A stretch of 64,000 bases of DNA from WHTK01 sp965197795 (lineage in GTDB: Bacteria > Chloroflexota > Dehalococcoidia > DSTF01 > WHTK01), in contig OZ240228.1 of the NCBI GenBank assembly GCA_965197795.1, positions 1,426,001-1,490,000 on the forward strand, written 5' to 3'. Below, in pieces: positions 53,710 to 63,960 of this stretch (position 1 is the stretch's first letter; the number at the start of each line of letters is the position of its first letter). The translations under genes were made by a program, and so were the position numbers. The notes under the pieces were generated by a model, which had not been told where the DNA came from, did not search any database, and worked only from the letters and a program-made list of their open reading frames with translations.

Positions 53710-56700
53710 CGAGTCAGGCGGATGACGCGGCTCACCGGCAGGCGCCAGAAGTAGGCCGCCAGCGTCAGCACGCCGATGACGAGCGCGACCCCAACGGCGG
53801 CGAACGCAATCGCGAGAGTATCCCAGCGCGTCACCAGGTCGAACTCGGGTACCACGCGTCCGCCGGTCTCCGTAACGTTGAGAAAAGACAGCATCGTCTC
53901 TGAGATGCGCAGGCCCGCCACGGTGCCGATAACAAGGCCGACGACGACGATCAGCAGGTACTCCAGGCTGATCATGGCCAGGAGTTGCCGCGGCGAGATG
54001 CCAACGGCTCGCATGACGGAAACTTCAACCACGCGCGCCTGACCGCCAAGGTAGAGCGTCAGCGCAAATCCCAGCACCAGGATCGTGAAAGCCGCCACCA
54101 GGGATACGAGAAGGATTCCGCTGCCGCCTGCAAGCACAACGGGATCGGAGCGCACCTCCGTCAGAATAGTCGCGCTATCGATAATCGCACCATGCGGTAT
54201 ACCAAATTGGCGAGGGAAGGACGATTTGGCCGCCTCTCGGCTCGCCTCGTCCGGAGTCAGACGCAGCCACGCCTCTGTCGGTCCTATGCCCGCGAAGTCG
54301 AGGGTGGCGCCCGCGTAGTAGAAGAGGTCATCCTGATTGACGACGACGAATCCGGCACCGCTTTCGTACATAGTCGGGAAGAATTCGACGACGCCCTGAA
54401 TGGTCAACGGGACCAATAGCCTGCCGAACCCGAGCTCGATCTCTCCGCCCACCTCAAGTCCTGTCTGCTCCATGAAGTGGCGGCTTGCCAGCGCGGCCAG
54501 CGGGATGCCTGGATCGGTGACCGTCATGCCGCGAATCTCCGACCCGGAGCCGCTGCGCAACGTGAAATGCGCGGCGGAATCGCCAGAGTGCGCACCGAGC
54601 CTCGACTGTTCGACCTCATCCTGCTCGCGAGTCGCGGTGCGTACGACTTGCCAGGGAAAGGCGTCTTCGAAGTCCTCGATAACGGCCTGCTCACCCGAGG
54701 TCGAGCGGACGGTCAGGTCGTCGATGAACAGGTTGTGCGTCGGATCGTTAAGGGAAAGTGGCTGCGTCATGATGATCGCGACGACCGAGAGCGGGTATTC
54801 GATACCACGAAGCACTGCCTCGAAGGGCACCGTGAGTTCTGTGTAGCCCCGGAAATCCAGCGCGCCGAATCGGTGGCTGCGGAACGTACCGGCTGCGTCC
54901 ACGGTGCGAATCCATAGGGTCGTCTCGGGCCGCGCACCGATCGGATTGACCCAGATCGACACGCTCTCGGGTTCGCCGGGCAGCGGGATTCCGTGCCCCT
55001 GCAGTGATGAGCCCCGTAGCTGCAGGAGCATCTGATCGAGAGGTTTTGGCGCAAAATCCTCCCGCCACCACATGACTTCAGGTGCCCCTTCCGGGTCGAT
55101 GCCCAGGACGTCAACGAGGGCGCTGAAAGTGGCGGACAGGCCGATCGACATTCTCTGCCGTGTCGCCGTAACTGCCCGCTCGACGCCTTCAACCGTCTCG
55201 AGACGGCGGGTCACGTCGGCGCTGGAGTCTCTTTCAAGGACTCCCAGGTCGGTCAGCCGTGCGTCCGAACCTACGGCGTACAGTGCTCGCTCCTCCTGAC
55301 TGCGGTCCGTCGTCTCGCCATACGTGGCCGCGAAGGTACCGACGGCGGCCGCCATTACCACGAGCAACGCCAGCTGGGTATAACGCCCAGGACTACGCGT
55401 CAGTTGCCATAGGCCAAGCATCACGCCGGGGCCGGACGTACTCCCCAGCAGCCTGGTCACGAGGCTCAAGATCAATGGCAGGAAGCGGAACATCATCGCG
55501 CCAATCGCCAGGATCAGGAGCATCGGCGAGAGCAACAGCAATGGGTCCGCCGACCAGCCACCGACGCTCCCAGGGTCGAAGACGCTTCCACGCTGGTTGA
55601 GCTGCCACAGCGCAAACGCCGCCAGACCTACGACAGCGAAGTCGAGGTAGTAGCGCTGCAACAGAGGTTGCGCCGGCCGCGCCGAGGACCTTAGAAACGA
55701 CACCATCCCGCGCCGAGCGGCGAAAAAGGACGGCACAACGACTGCTACGGCAGCGATCGCCGCGCCGCCCAGCGCGAAAACGAACGCCATCGGCACGACC
55801 GTGAACGGCAGGAAGTCGCCGCCAGAGATCGGCTCGAAGGTGCCGGTCTTGCCCAACGCCGCGATAGCGCCGCTCGCGATGAAAGGGGCGATAAGCGCCG
55901 CCATGAGGCCCAACAAGAGCGCTTCTGCGGCGGACATGACGACAAGCTGGCCGGTGGTCGCGCCACGGCTGCGCAGCATCGCGATCTCCTCGGCGCGGCG
56001 TTCCGTCAGCAGCGTCGAGACCAGCGTTACGTAGTACACGGCGATTCCGACGACCTGGATCAGCAGTAGGACCACCGTCACCTGGTTGAACGACGCGCGA
56101 TTTTGAAAGCTGCTCAGCGGGTTCGCGGTCTGGAGGTCCGCGATGGCGCCCGTGGATTGGATTCGGTCCCGCAGGCGCGCCAGCGAATCGCGTGCTTCAT
56201 CGAGGTTGCTGGAGTCGAGCCGTGTAGCGTCGATCAATCCGTAGAGGCGAAACTCAGAAGGGAACCCCGGCAGCATCTTTGGCAGAGCCTTGAAGAACGT
56301 TTCCTCCGGCATGATCACCGTTATGGTCGGAGGTGCATCCTCGGTCACCAGGGGCCGGTCGAACCTGATCGAGCTCGTCGTCCAGTACGGCTCTGTCCGG
56401 TCGATGCGCTCTACGATGCCTACGATCGTGGCGGTGAGACTCACGTCGACGAAGGTCTGCGGAATACAGGCGAAGCGCCGGTTTTCCCGCGCCTGCTCCG
56501 GGTCATCCGTGGATAGCGGGCGATTGCAGTCGTCAAAGACGAAAACCAATTCGACCTCGTCACCGATCGATGCGTTGAGGAACGCCGCCGTCTCCGCCGG
56601 TACCACAACCTCGAGTTGGCTTGGGTTTTCCGTTGGGTTGGCCGCGCGACCTTCCACGAACCGGACGTGATCCTCTAAGTCCGAGATGCCCATGAATCGG

Positions 56701-57083
56701 ACGAGCACGGGCTCATCAGGGGCGGGAACTCTCTGCCCTAGCCGCGCCAGGCTCAGGCTGGGTAGCGCGCCGAACCGCACCTCATCCTGGCTAAACCAGC
56801 CGATCTCCAGGGACATCGCGCGGGCAAGCTCCTGCTGCTGCCGGATCGCGTCGGCATCGCCAAGCGGCGTCGGTACGATCACGAAGCCGTTGCGGCTGGC
56901 GCCCTGGAGCCGGTCGTCCAGGGACTCTTGCAAGCCGAGGTCGTTCATAACGCGCGTGTAAACGGGCGATACCGCCATCAGTGTCGCCGCGATCAGGATG
57001 CCAATCGCCAGGACAAGAAGAAGCCGCCAATTAGCAACCAGGCGTTGCCACATCAGCGGCCCGACACTAAGGAAGCTGTTCAT
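53706..57083 (-). CDS. Giant FtsX-like ABC transporter permease, no ATPase nearby
   Basis: This 1125-residue protein has an N-terminal membrane helix (residues 18-38), a large extracytoplasmic domain (to about 330), a first FtsX-like core of four helices (residues 340-500) and, after another large soluble domain (residues 590-970), a second set of helices (residues 985-1115). The layout is that of a fused MacB/FtsX/LolE-type permease pair. FtsX-type permeases use mechanical energy from an ATPase to act on cell-wall enzymes or lipoproteins. No LolD-like ATPase gene is present next to it. It starts at ATG 57083 and is intact. Confidence 0.82.
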   Translation of the reverse strand: MNSFLSVGPLMWQRLVANWRLLLVLAIGILIAATLMAVSPVYTRVMNDLGLQESLDDRLQGASRNGFVIVPTPLGDADAIRQQQELARAMSLEIGWFSQDEVRFGALPSLSLARLGQRVPAPDEPVLVRFMGISDLEDHVRFVEGRAANPTENPSQLEVVVPAETAAFLNASIGDEVELVFVFDDCNRPLSTDDPEQARENRRFACIPQTFVDVSLTATIVGIVERIDRTEPYWTTSSIRFDRPLVTEDAPPTITVIMPEETFFKALPKMLPGFPSEFRLYGLIDATRLDSSNLDEARDSLARLRDRIQSTGAIADLQTANPLSSFQNRASFNQVTVVLLLIQVVGIAVYYVTLVSTLLTERRAEEIAMLRSRGATTGQLVVMSAAEALLLGLMAALIAPFIASGAIAALGKTGTFEPISGGDFLPFTVVPMAFVFALGGAAIAAVAVVVPSFFAARRGMVSFLRSSARPAQPLLQRYYLDFAVVGLAAFALWQLNQRGSVFDPGSVGGWSADPLLLLSPMLLILAIGAMMFRFLPLILSLVTRLLGSTSGPGVMLGLWQLTRSPGRYTQLALLVVMAAAVGTFAATYGETTDRSQEERALYAVGSDARLTDLGVLERDSSADVTRRLETVEGVERAVTATRQRMSIGLSATFSALVDVLGIDPEGAPEVMWWREDFAPKPLDQMLLQLRGSSLQGHGIPLPGEPESVSIWVNPIGARPETTLWIRTVDAAGTFRSHRFGALDFRGYTELTVPFEAVLRGIEYPLSVVAIIMTQPLSLNDPTHNLFIDDLTVRSTSGEQAVIEDFEDAFPWQVVRTATREQDEVEQSRLGAHSGDSAAHFTLRSGSGSEIRGMTVTDPGIPLAALASRHFMEQTGLEVGGEIELGFGRLLVPLTIQGVVEFFPTMYESGAGFVVVNQDDLFYYAGATLDFAGIGPTEAWLRLTPDEASREAAKSSFPRQFGIPHGAIIDSATILTEVRSDPVVLAGGSGILLVSLVAAFTILVLGFALTLYLGGQARVVEVSVMRAVGISPRQLLAMISLEYLLIVVVGLVIGTVAGLRISETMLSFLNVTETGGRVVPEFDLVTRWDTLAIAFAAVGVALVIGVLTLAAYFWRLPVSRVIRLTR

Positions 57084-57122
57084 CGATTCGAGGTGTCTAG
57101 CACGCGACCCACGTGGCCGTTG

Positions 57123-58325
57123 TTAAGCCGAAGCCGGGTTGAGAGCGCCGATCGTAGCCAGTTGCAACTCGGTTGCCTTGAGCAACGAGTCGAGATTCCA
57201 GCCCTTGCTCGCCGAGATAAGGACCGCTTCGGGGCGATCCTGTCGCAGCGCTCCCTCGATGTCGTCTATGGCGTCGCGCTCACTCTCGGCGTCCACCACC
57301 ATATCGAGTTTGTTGAACGCCACGATGCGCGGTTTGCCACTCAGCCCTAGTTCTTCCAGCGTGCGCTCGACCGTGGCGTACTGTTCTTCGGCGTCAGCAT
57401 GTGTTATGTCGACTAGATGTACCAGGACATCGGCGTCGGCCAGCTCCTCCAGCGTTGCCCGAAACGCCGCGACTAGCTGCGTGGGCAGCTTCTGAATGAA
57501 CCCGACCGTGTCGGTCATCAGCGCCTCGTGGCCGGAGGGCAGACGCACTCGACGGGTGACCGGGTCCAGCGTGGCAAAAAGCAGGCTCTCCGTGAACACC
57601 TCCGCGCCGGACAGCGCTTTCAGCAAGGTGCTTTTACCGGCGTTGGTGTATCCCACCAACGCCATAACGTGCATCCCCTGCCTGGCACGTCGACGGCGGT
57701 GCAGCGCGCGCTGTTGCCGAACCTCGTCGATCTCCTGGCGCAGACGCGTAATCCGAGACCTGACGAGGCGGCGGTCGGTCACGATCTGCGTCTCACCGGG
57801 GCCTCGCGTGCCGATGCGGCCCTCGAGCCGTTCGAGGTGGCTCCACTGCCCCGCAAGTCGCGGCAGCAGATACTCGGTCTGCGCCAGCTCCACCTGAAGG
57901 CGTGCTTCCTTGGTCTGCGCTCGCCGCGCGAAGATGTCGATGATCAGCGCCGTGCGATCCAGCACTTTGCACTCCAGCATGTTCTCGAGGTTGCGCTGCT
58001 GCGATGGGCTCAGCTCATCATCGAAAACGACCATGCTGTAGCCGCGCTCATCGCGCTGCTCCATGATCTCTGCCAGCTTGCCTTTGCCGATGTAAAGCGC
58101 CGGATGCGGCGATTCAAGACGCTGCACGGCACGGCCGACCACCTCTGCGCCGGCGGTGTGCGCCAGCAGCGCCAGCTCCTCCAGTGAAGCCTCCGCGCTG
58201 AGGCCGTCCTTTTGGCTGCGCCGCTGGACTGCTACGAGGAATGCACGTTCTTGGACCGGGGCGGTGGAGCGCAGGCCCTCACTCTGGTGGCCGTTGGTGT
58301 ATCGGTGCGACCTATGTCTCGGCAT
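57123..58325 (-). CDS. hflX: Ribosome-associated GTPase HflX
   Basis: This 400-residue GTPase has the HflX N-terminal domain (LGKGKLAEI-like YIGKGKLAEIMEQR, ELSPSQQRNLENML, RTALIIDIFARRAQT), the linker GTRGPGETQIVTDRR and the G domain with GYTNAGKST, DTVGF and NKLD. HflX splits and rescues stalled 70S ribosomes under stress. ATG 58325 is preferred over 58376. It is divergent or co-directional only with distant genes. Confidence 0.92.
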   Translation of the reverse strand: MPRHRSHRYTNGHQSEGLRSTAPVQERAFLVAVQRRSQKDGLSAEASLEELALLAHTAGAEVVGRAVQRLESPHPALYIGKGKLAEIMEQRDERGYSMVVFDDELSPSQQRNLENMLECKVLDRTALIIDIFARRAQTKEARLQVELAQTEYLLPRLAGQWSHLERLEGRIGTRGPGETQIVTDRRLVRSRITRLRQEIDEVRQQRALHRRRRARQGMHVMALVGYTNAGKSTLLKALSGAEVFTESLLFATLDPVTRRVRLPSGHEALMTDTVGFIQKLPTQLVAAFRATLEELADADVLVHLVDITHADAEEQYATVERTLEELGLSGKPRIVAFNKLDMVVDAESERDAIDDIEGALRQDRPEAVLISASKGWNLDSLLKATELQLATIGALNPASA

Positions 58326-58400
58326 CCGCGTCAATTGTACCGCGTCAAGCCGGCTCCGGAGCTTTTTGCGAGGCATCGCGCGCCGGACGCACGATGAACA

Positions 58401-59639
58401 TCAACCATGCACGACCAGCCATGTCGCCAACAGCAGCCATAAGGTCGACTCGTAGCTGCCGGTTTGGTCGAACACCACGCCGGCTACCACAGGTCCGACC
58501 GCTCCCGCCAGCGTTAGGAAAAACTGAGTCACGCCGACGATGCTGCCGATGTGAGTACGTCCAAAGAACTCCGGCCACAGTAGGACCTGTAGCGCCGGAT
58601 AGCCACTCAGCATCATGCCCTGATACGCCGTAGCGATGTAGAGACTGGTTAGACCGCCGACTTGCAGCAAAATCAACGCCCCGATCCCGGTGAGCACGGC
58701 CTAAACCATGATGGCCTTTCGGACGCTGTACCGATCGGCTGCCCAACCCCAGACGAAACGCAGCAAGATCGAGAACGCACCATAGACCGACAGGCTTGCC
58801 GCAGCCTGGCCGGACGAGAAGCCGATCTCCCCGAAGTACGGCACCATCACGATCGTGTGCGTCTGGAGCGAGTACATGCCGAACAGCGACGCGAGCATCA
58901 GCAACCAGAACTGCCACGTATTCAGCACCTCTGAGAGGCGGTAGCTGCGCTCGTCTGACGCTGACACGCCGCGGCTACGCGGTGGTTGTGCTCCGTTCTC
59001 CGGCAATAACCCCACGTCCTCCGGCGCCCGCAGCGCCAGGGGCACCAACGGCAGCAGCGAAAGCGCCATGATCCCGCCCAGCGCTCCCCAGGCGTCGCGC
59101 CAGCCGAGCTGGTCGATCAGCAGGGCAGTGACCGGGACCATAACCAGGGCAGAAAGACCGCCGCCATTTGTGGCGAATCCCACCGCGGTACCGCGGCGGC
59201 TGACGAACCACTTCGGGATCAACGTTGGTTGTACGAGGCGTATTCCCGTGTTACCGATGCCACCGATCACGCCGTATACGAGGATGAACTGCAGTGGACT
59301 CTCAACCCATCGCAGCGAGAAGAGCGCCAGAGAATCGATCGAGACGCCGATCAGCAGAAGCTTCGCCGCCCCCCAGCGACGGTCTGCGAAATGACCCAGC
59401 AGCAGGCCAGCAGCTGCGCCGACGACCATGCGAACGCCCAGGCCGCCGAGGATGCTGCCATGAGACCAACCCGTATCGTCGCTCATCGGCACCACGAAGA
59501 CCGGGATGCCCCAAAAAGTTGTAGCACCCATCATGAAGACGCTGGCGAAGCAGATGTAGACGATGACCCAGCCGTAGAAGAACGGCAGTCGCGTAGCCAG
59601 CCGTCCCGCCGGCGACTCGGCGTCGCGGGGCGGGTTCAC
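58401..59639 (-). pseudogene. MFS transporter (OFA/monocarboxylate-like) with in-frame TAG
   Basis: One continuous frame encodes an MFS protein of about 412 residues, but an in-frame TAG at 58701-58703 interrupts it after about 312 residues (SVRKAIMV then AVLTGIGALI). The N-terminal part (FFYGWVIVYICFASVFMMGA, FADRRWGAAKLLLIG, GIRLVQPTLIPKWFVSRRGTA) and C-terminal part (SGYPALQVLLWPEFFGRTHI, GAVGPVVAGVVFDQTGSYE) match the oxalate/formate antiporter-like group. GTG 59639 is the start. A point mutation or consensus error is likely. Confidence 0.78.
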
Positions 59640-59761
59640 TGAGATAGCTCCGCTAAGGCGCTAAACAAGGCAGCGGTGACGCGTCGTATCTAACGAACGT
59701 GCGCAGGATGCTGGAATCATCCGAGCCGGCGCACGAGACCCAGATCAGCTGAATCAATGAG

Positions 59762-60931
59762 CTAGGTGTTCTGTTCTGCCCATTCGAGCATGCGGCGGGC
59801 GCCCTCTTCGACCCGCGTCGTCGGCGTCGTGATCGAGAGCCGGATGAAGCCTTCGCCGGACGGTCCGAAGGCATTGCCAGGCGTCACCACCACGCCGATA
59901 TCGTCGATCAGTCGCGCCGCAAACCCGGCCGCGGTGAGACCGGAGGGGACTCTGGCCCACAAGTAGAGGCTGGCCATGGGCTGGTTGACGGTAAGGCCGC
60001 AGGCCCTGAGCGCTTCGACCAGGACGTCGCGGCGATGCTGATAGATGCGGTTGTGTTCTTCTATGCAGTCTTGGGGACCGTCTAGCGCGGTGATCGCCAT
60101 ACGCTGAACGGCCTGGTTTATGCCCGAATCGACGTTGCTTTTAATGCGGAACAGCGCGTCGATCAGCGTAGGGTTACCCACCGCCATGCCGACTCGCCAG
60201 CCCGTCATGTTGAAGCTCTTCGAGAGCGAGTGGAACTCGATGCCGACGTCGCGAGCGCCTTCCGCCTGCATGAAGCTGATCGGCTTGTAGCCGTCGTAGG
60301 CGATCTCGGTGTACGGCGCGTCGTGGCAGATAGCGATGTCGTACTGCTTCGCGAAGCGAACCGCCTCTTCGAAGAACCCTACGTCCGCGACAGCCGCGGT
60401 CGGCGCGTTCGGGTAGTTCAACCACAGGATCTTGGCCCTGCGCGCAACGTCCTGTGGTATGGCGGCGAAGTCCGGCAGGAAGTCGTTTTCTTCCTTCAGG
60501 GGCATGTAGTGGGTTTCGCCGCCGGCGAACATCGTCCCCATGCTGTAGACGGGATACCCGGGGTCCGGCACGAGGCCGACGTCACCCGGGTCGACGAGGC
60601 AGTACGCGATGTTCGCGATGCCCTCCTTCGAACCGATGAGGGGCAGCACCTCTTTGTCCGAATCGAGGCTGACGCCGAATCGCCGCTGGTACCACCCGGC
60701 GATCGATTTTCGCAACTCCGGCAGCCCGTCCGATTCTGGGTAGCGGTGGTTCGCGGGCTCGTCTGCCGCCTCGTGCATCGAGCGCATGATGTGCTCTGGC
60801 GTCGGGGTGTCCGGATCGCCGATCGCGAAGGTGATGACGTCGACGCCTTCGGAGCGCTTCTGGTTGATCTTGCGAGAGATCTCGACGAACGGGTACGGCG
60901 GGATGTTGGCGATTCGCTTGGATAGGCGCAT
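59762..60931 (-). CDS. dapL: LL-diaminopimelate aminotransferase-like class I aminotransferase
   Basis: This 389-residue PLP enzyme begins RLSKRIANIPPYPFVEISRKI and has FAIGDPDTPTPEHI, YPESDGLPELRKSI, a central IGSKEGIANIAYCLV, and the Schiff-base Lys in SLSKSFNMTGWRVGMAV. These features match DapL, which converts tetrahydrodipicolinate to LL-diaminopimelate in one step of lysine and cell-wall synthesis. ATG 60931 has GGGAG upstream. Relatives that transaminate other amino acids are hard to exclude. Confidence 0.85.
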   Translation of the reverse strand: MRLSKRIANIPPYPFVEISRKINQKRSEGVDVITFAIGDPDTPTPEHIMRSMHEAADEPANHRYPESDGLPELRKSIAGWYQRRFGVSLDSDKEVLPLIGSKEGIANIAYCLVDPGDVGLVPDPGYPVYSMGTMFAGGETHYMPLKEENDFLPDFAAIPQDVARRAKILWLNYPNAPTAAVADVGFFEEAVRFAKQYDIAICHDAPYTEIAYDGYKPISFMQAEGARDVGIEFHSLSKSFNMTGWRVGMAVGNPTLIDALFRIKSNVDSGINQAVQRMAITALDGPQDCIEEHNRIYQHRRDVLVEALRACGLTVNQPMASLYLWARVPSGLTAAGFAARLIDDIGVVVTPGNAFGPSGEGFIRLSITTPTTRVEEGARRMLEWAEQNT

Positions 60932-61015
60932 GGATACTCCCGGGCAGATCGACGGGGTTAGGGGCTCATCCTAAGTCAACCAGGCGTAACGGTCATCGCT
61001 ATGCCAGGTTGGAGG

Positions 61016-61389
61016 CTATTCCCAGCGCAGCCCGTAGAGACTCACGGGGTCATCGAAGCCGCGCAGGGCGACCTCGCCGCAGATGTAGAGGTAGGCCCCA
61101 TCGATCTTCGGTGGTATGAAGCAGCGCAATTCGATCTCGCCTGACCTGCTGGGAATACTACGTAGAACCGCGTTCTCGGAGAGAACGACCGGCAGTCCAC
61201 CCATGCCTCGTCCGGACTTCGCTCGTGCCGCTCGCACTTCGGCCGGCCGCAGCGTGTGTATGCCGGCGTTGCCTCGGCCTGGGCTCGAAGCTGCTCGATT
61301 AGCCGCTTCGATTCGTCATCGATAGCCTCGAGCCGAAAAAACGGCAGGGTCCAGCGACATTCAGTACCTCCTGCGACGAGTGGCGGCAT
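61016..61389 (-). pseudogene. Unknown small protein, probable frameshift
   Basis: Two frames share a plausible product. The N-terminal part is CRWTLPFFRLEAIDDESKRL and then a Cys-containing stretch; the C-terminal part is GEIELRCFIPPKIDGAYLYI and GEVALRGFDDPVSLYGLRW. A shift somewhere around 61110-61230 is needed to link them. No family is recognised and the start is uncertain. Confidence 0.35.
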
Positions 61390-61555
61390 TATCGAGTCGC
61401 TGAGTCGCAAGGTCAACGCGGGCTCATCTCACCGGATTACGCCGTCGACTTTAACCGTGGCACTACTCCACGATTGTCATTTGATGAGTGTGGAACCAAA
61501 CCATCGCCGCCGTCGTCTTGCCTCGTAACCGGGAGATCCGATGGGAGGTATTGCG

Positions 61556-62569
61556 ATGCGAAGATTCATGGTGACGACGCTGGCGGTCCTGCTCGTGACG
61601 TTCGGTACGCCGAAGCTGGTGGACGCCTGCGCCGGGCTGATCGGCTCCAGCGGGGCGGTCAACCTGGGACGGACGACGACGCTGGCGGCTTATCACGACG
61701 GCGTCGAACACTACGTCACGTCATTCGAATTCCTCGGCGGTGGCGGTGAGTTCGGCACGCTGATCCCGTTGCCCGGTACCGTCGGACGTCGAACGCGGCG
61801 GCGCTTGGACGCTGCAGCGGCTGGCCCTGGAGACGCAACCGCCATTCGAACTTTTCCCAGAGGGCAGCCCTGGCCGGCACCTCGGCTGAAGACGCCGAGG
61901 TCCTGCTGGAGGTGCGAATCGACGCACTCGACATCACGGTGCTCAAAGGCGGGGCCGAGAGCGTGGCGGCCTGGGCCACCGAGCACGGCTTCCGGCTCTC
62001 ACCCGACGCGCCGGAAGTGCTCGACTTCTACGCACAGCGCAGTCCGATCTTCTTCGCCGCGATCTTCGACGGCGAGGAAGATCGAACGCGGCCAGCAGAT
62101 CGGCGACGGCACGCCCGTGCACGTAACCATCCCGACCACGAACCCGTGGGTGCCCTTGCGCATCCTTGGTCTCGGCAAGCAGGCAGAGGAGCGCATCGAC
62201 GCCGACGTGTACCTGCTGACCGATCGACAGCCCAGCTTGCTCCCGGCGCCGAACGACTCGATGTTTCTAACCCACAGCAAGCCCGCGACTGACAGTCTTT
62301 TGGACGACCTGCGCTCCGACGACGGCATGGACTGGGTGCCGCAGACCGCCTGGTTGACGAAGCTGAGCATCGATGCCGCGGCGGCTGACCTGACCTACGA
62401 CCTTGCTGTCGACGCCAGCGGTCAAGGCGAACCGTCACGCCGCGCTGCGGGCCTTGAGGTTGTCAGCGAAGACGCAGGTCTGGCAACTGAGTGGGCGCTC
62501 GCGGGTTTCGCTGCGGTGATGCTCGTCTTCAGCCTCTTGATCGGCGCAGTGAGCAGAGGCCGGCCGTGA
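61556..62569 (+). pseudogene. DUF2330 secreted protein, three frameshifts
   Basis: The start at ATG 61556 (GGGAGGT upstream) gives a signal peptide ending near ACAGLI and the DUF2330 block NLGRTTTLAAYHDGVEHYV. The reading frame then changes near 61790, 61870 and 62090. The pieces LQRLALETQPPFELF, VRIDALDITVLKGGAESVAA and RGQQIGDGTPVHVTIPTTNP follow the expected DUF2330 order, and the closing transmembrane helix is WALAGFAAVMLVFSLLIG. The cupredoxin gene overlaps its stop as GTGA. The many breaks suggest decay or a locally bad consensus. Confidence 0.7.
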
Positions 62570-62982
62570 AGACCTGGCTTCTTGGCCTTCTGAAGCTCCC
62601 TTTGATTGCGATCGTCGCAGGGCTGACACTTGGGTGGTCCGGTTCGCCGGACCGCCCCGGCGACCGGCAGGCGATCTCGATTCACTTCTCGCGCTTCGAG
62701 CCCGTGATCGTCACCGTGACGGCCGGCGTGCCGGTCAGCTTTGAATTGCGTAATGAGGACCCGATTGAGCACGAGTGGATCGTCGGTGACGAATTGGTGC
62801 ACGAGGCGCACCGCCTCGGCACGGAGCCCTACCACGACGAAGTACCGACCGAGGTAACGCTGCGTCCTTTCGAAGCAAAGACAACGGTCGTTACCTTCGA
62901 TCAGCCCGGCGACTATGCCTTCATCTGCCACCTGCCGGGCCACGAGGCCTACGGCATGCGGGGAGTTGTCCGCGTCAGGTGA
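62566..62982 (+). CDS. Cupredoxin-domain (blue copper-like) protein
   Basis: This 138-residue protein starts at GTG 62566, overlapping the DUF2330 stop. An N-terminal hydrophobic segment (LLGLLKLPLIAIVAGL) is a signal peptide or anchor. The beta-barrel closes with FICHLPGHEAYGM, which holds Cys, His and Met ligands of a type I copper site, and EHEW supplies the first His. It should be an exported copper protein of the plastocyanin type. Whether it carries electrons or stores copper is unknown. Confidence 0.85.
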   Translation: MKTWLLGLLKLPLIAIVAGLTLGWSGSPDRPGDRQAISIHFSRFEPVIVTVTAGVPVSFELRNEDPIEHEWIVGDELVHEAHRLGTEPYHDEVPTEVTLRPFEAKTTVVTFDQPGDYAFICHLPGHEAYGMRGVVRVR

Positions 62983-63018
62983 TCACTTTCAGGATGACCG
63001 GCAGTCCTCCTGTATGTC

Positions 63019-63939
63019 CTAGCGCCAGCTGCCGAACTTGATGAGTGTCCCGTGCTGCTTGCGCTCTTCGATCTGTCGCTCGATCTCGGCGCGGTCGACC
63101 GGACGGGTATAGTCGACACCGCTTTCGCCCGGGATGAACTCAAGGCCGCGCATCAGTGCGACGTCCTCGTTCTGGTCGAGATAGACGCGACGCCGCTGCC
63201 GTCGGCCACCGTTATTGCGTAGGAAGGCTACCGTCCAGCGCAGGAGCTGCTCGTGTAGCTGATCGCGAACGGCTTGCAGCAGGAAAACCTGGTCGATAAT
63301 CCCCCAACCGCCCGGTTCACGACGCAGGATGAGGCAGCCCACCGGTACGCCGGACGCCGTGGTCACCAGCTTGATCCAGTCCGAGTTCTCGTACAGCGAT
63401 TCGACCCCTGCCGGCGTTAACGCGGGCAGGCCGCAGACTTCCGCATCGAGCCTCGAGACCGTGTCACGGTCCGCGTCGGTGGCATCGCATACCTGAAAGC
63501 CTCCCTCGATGGCGTCGCCGGGCTCGTCTTGTTCCGGCACTGAGAGATGGTCCATTTCGACCCAGTGACCGTCTTCGATCAGGACGCACTCCCAGAAGAT
63601 CGTCTCGGCGCGAGCCCGATTGGGACGGTCCCTGAAGCTTAGGATGACACCGCGCGGCGCCTCCTGTTGACTGGAAGCGAAGGTGCAGCGGTCGAACATC
63701 TGCTTGAAGTGGTCGCTGAACTCGCCGATCTCGGGAAAGGCGTAATGCATGACGAGAAAGTCACGCAGCGGCTGACCCACCACGACGCGGTCGTACTCCA
63801 TGATGATCAGCTCTGGCCGCTTCTCTTCGATGCGATCGTATTGCGCTTCGGTCAGCGTGAACGTTTTGATGGCCCGCTTGAGGTGACGCTGCCACGGACC
63901 GGCGTTGGCCAGGGGGTCTAATCTACGATACTGCACCAT
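63019..63939 (-). CDS. GNAT-domain protein with long N-terminal extension
   Basis: This 306-residue protein has a GNAT-like C-terminal half: TTASGVPVGCLILRREPGG carries the beta4-beta5 core, VFLLQAVRDQLHEQLLRWTV the helix after the acetyl-CoA loop, and VYLDQNEDVALMRGLEFIPG the last strand. The N-terminal half (RRLDPLANAGPWQRHLKRAI onwards) is unrecognised and has FSDHFKQMFDRCTF. Substrate unknown. ATG 63939 is the likely start. Confidence 0.7.
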   Translation of the reverse strand: MVQYRRLDPLANAGPWQRHLKRAIKTFTLTEAQYDRIEEKRPELIIMEYDRVVVGQPLRDFLVMHYAFPEIGEFSDHFKQMFDRCTFASSQQEAPRGVILSFRDRPNRARAETIFWECVLIEDGHWVEMDHLSVPEQDEPGDAIEGGFQVCDATDADRDTVSRLDAEVCGLPALTPAGVESLYENSDWIKLVTTASGVPVGCLILRREPGGWGIIDQVFLLQAVRDQLHEQLLRWTVAFLRNNGGRRQRRRVYLDQNEDVALMRGLEFIPGESGVDYTRPVDRAEIERQIEERKQHGTLIKFGSWR

Positions 63940-63960
63940 GTTCGACTGCCTCGAATCTGT

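Noticed and set aside
34253..58703. Recoding of TAG as an amino acid, since two genes contain in-frame TAG (34253, 58701)
   Set aside because: TAG ends many intact genes in this window (for example 3616-3618, 8993-8995), so it is a working stop; single mutations or errors explain the two cases.
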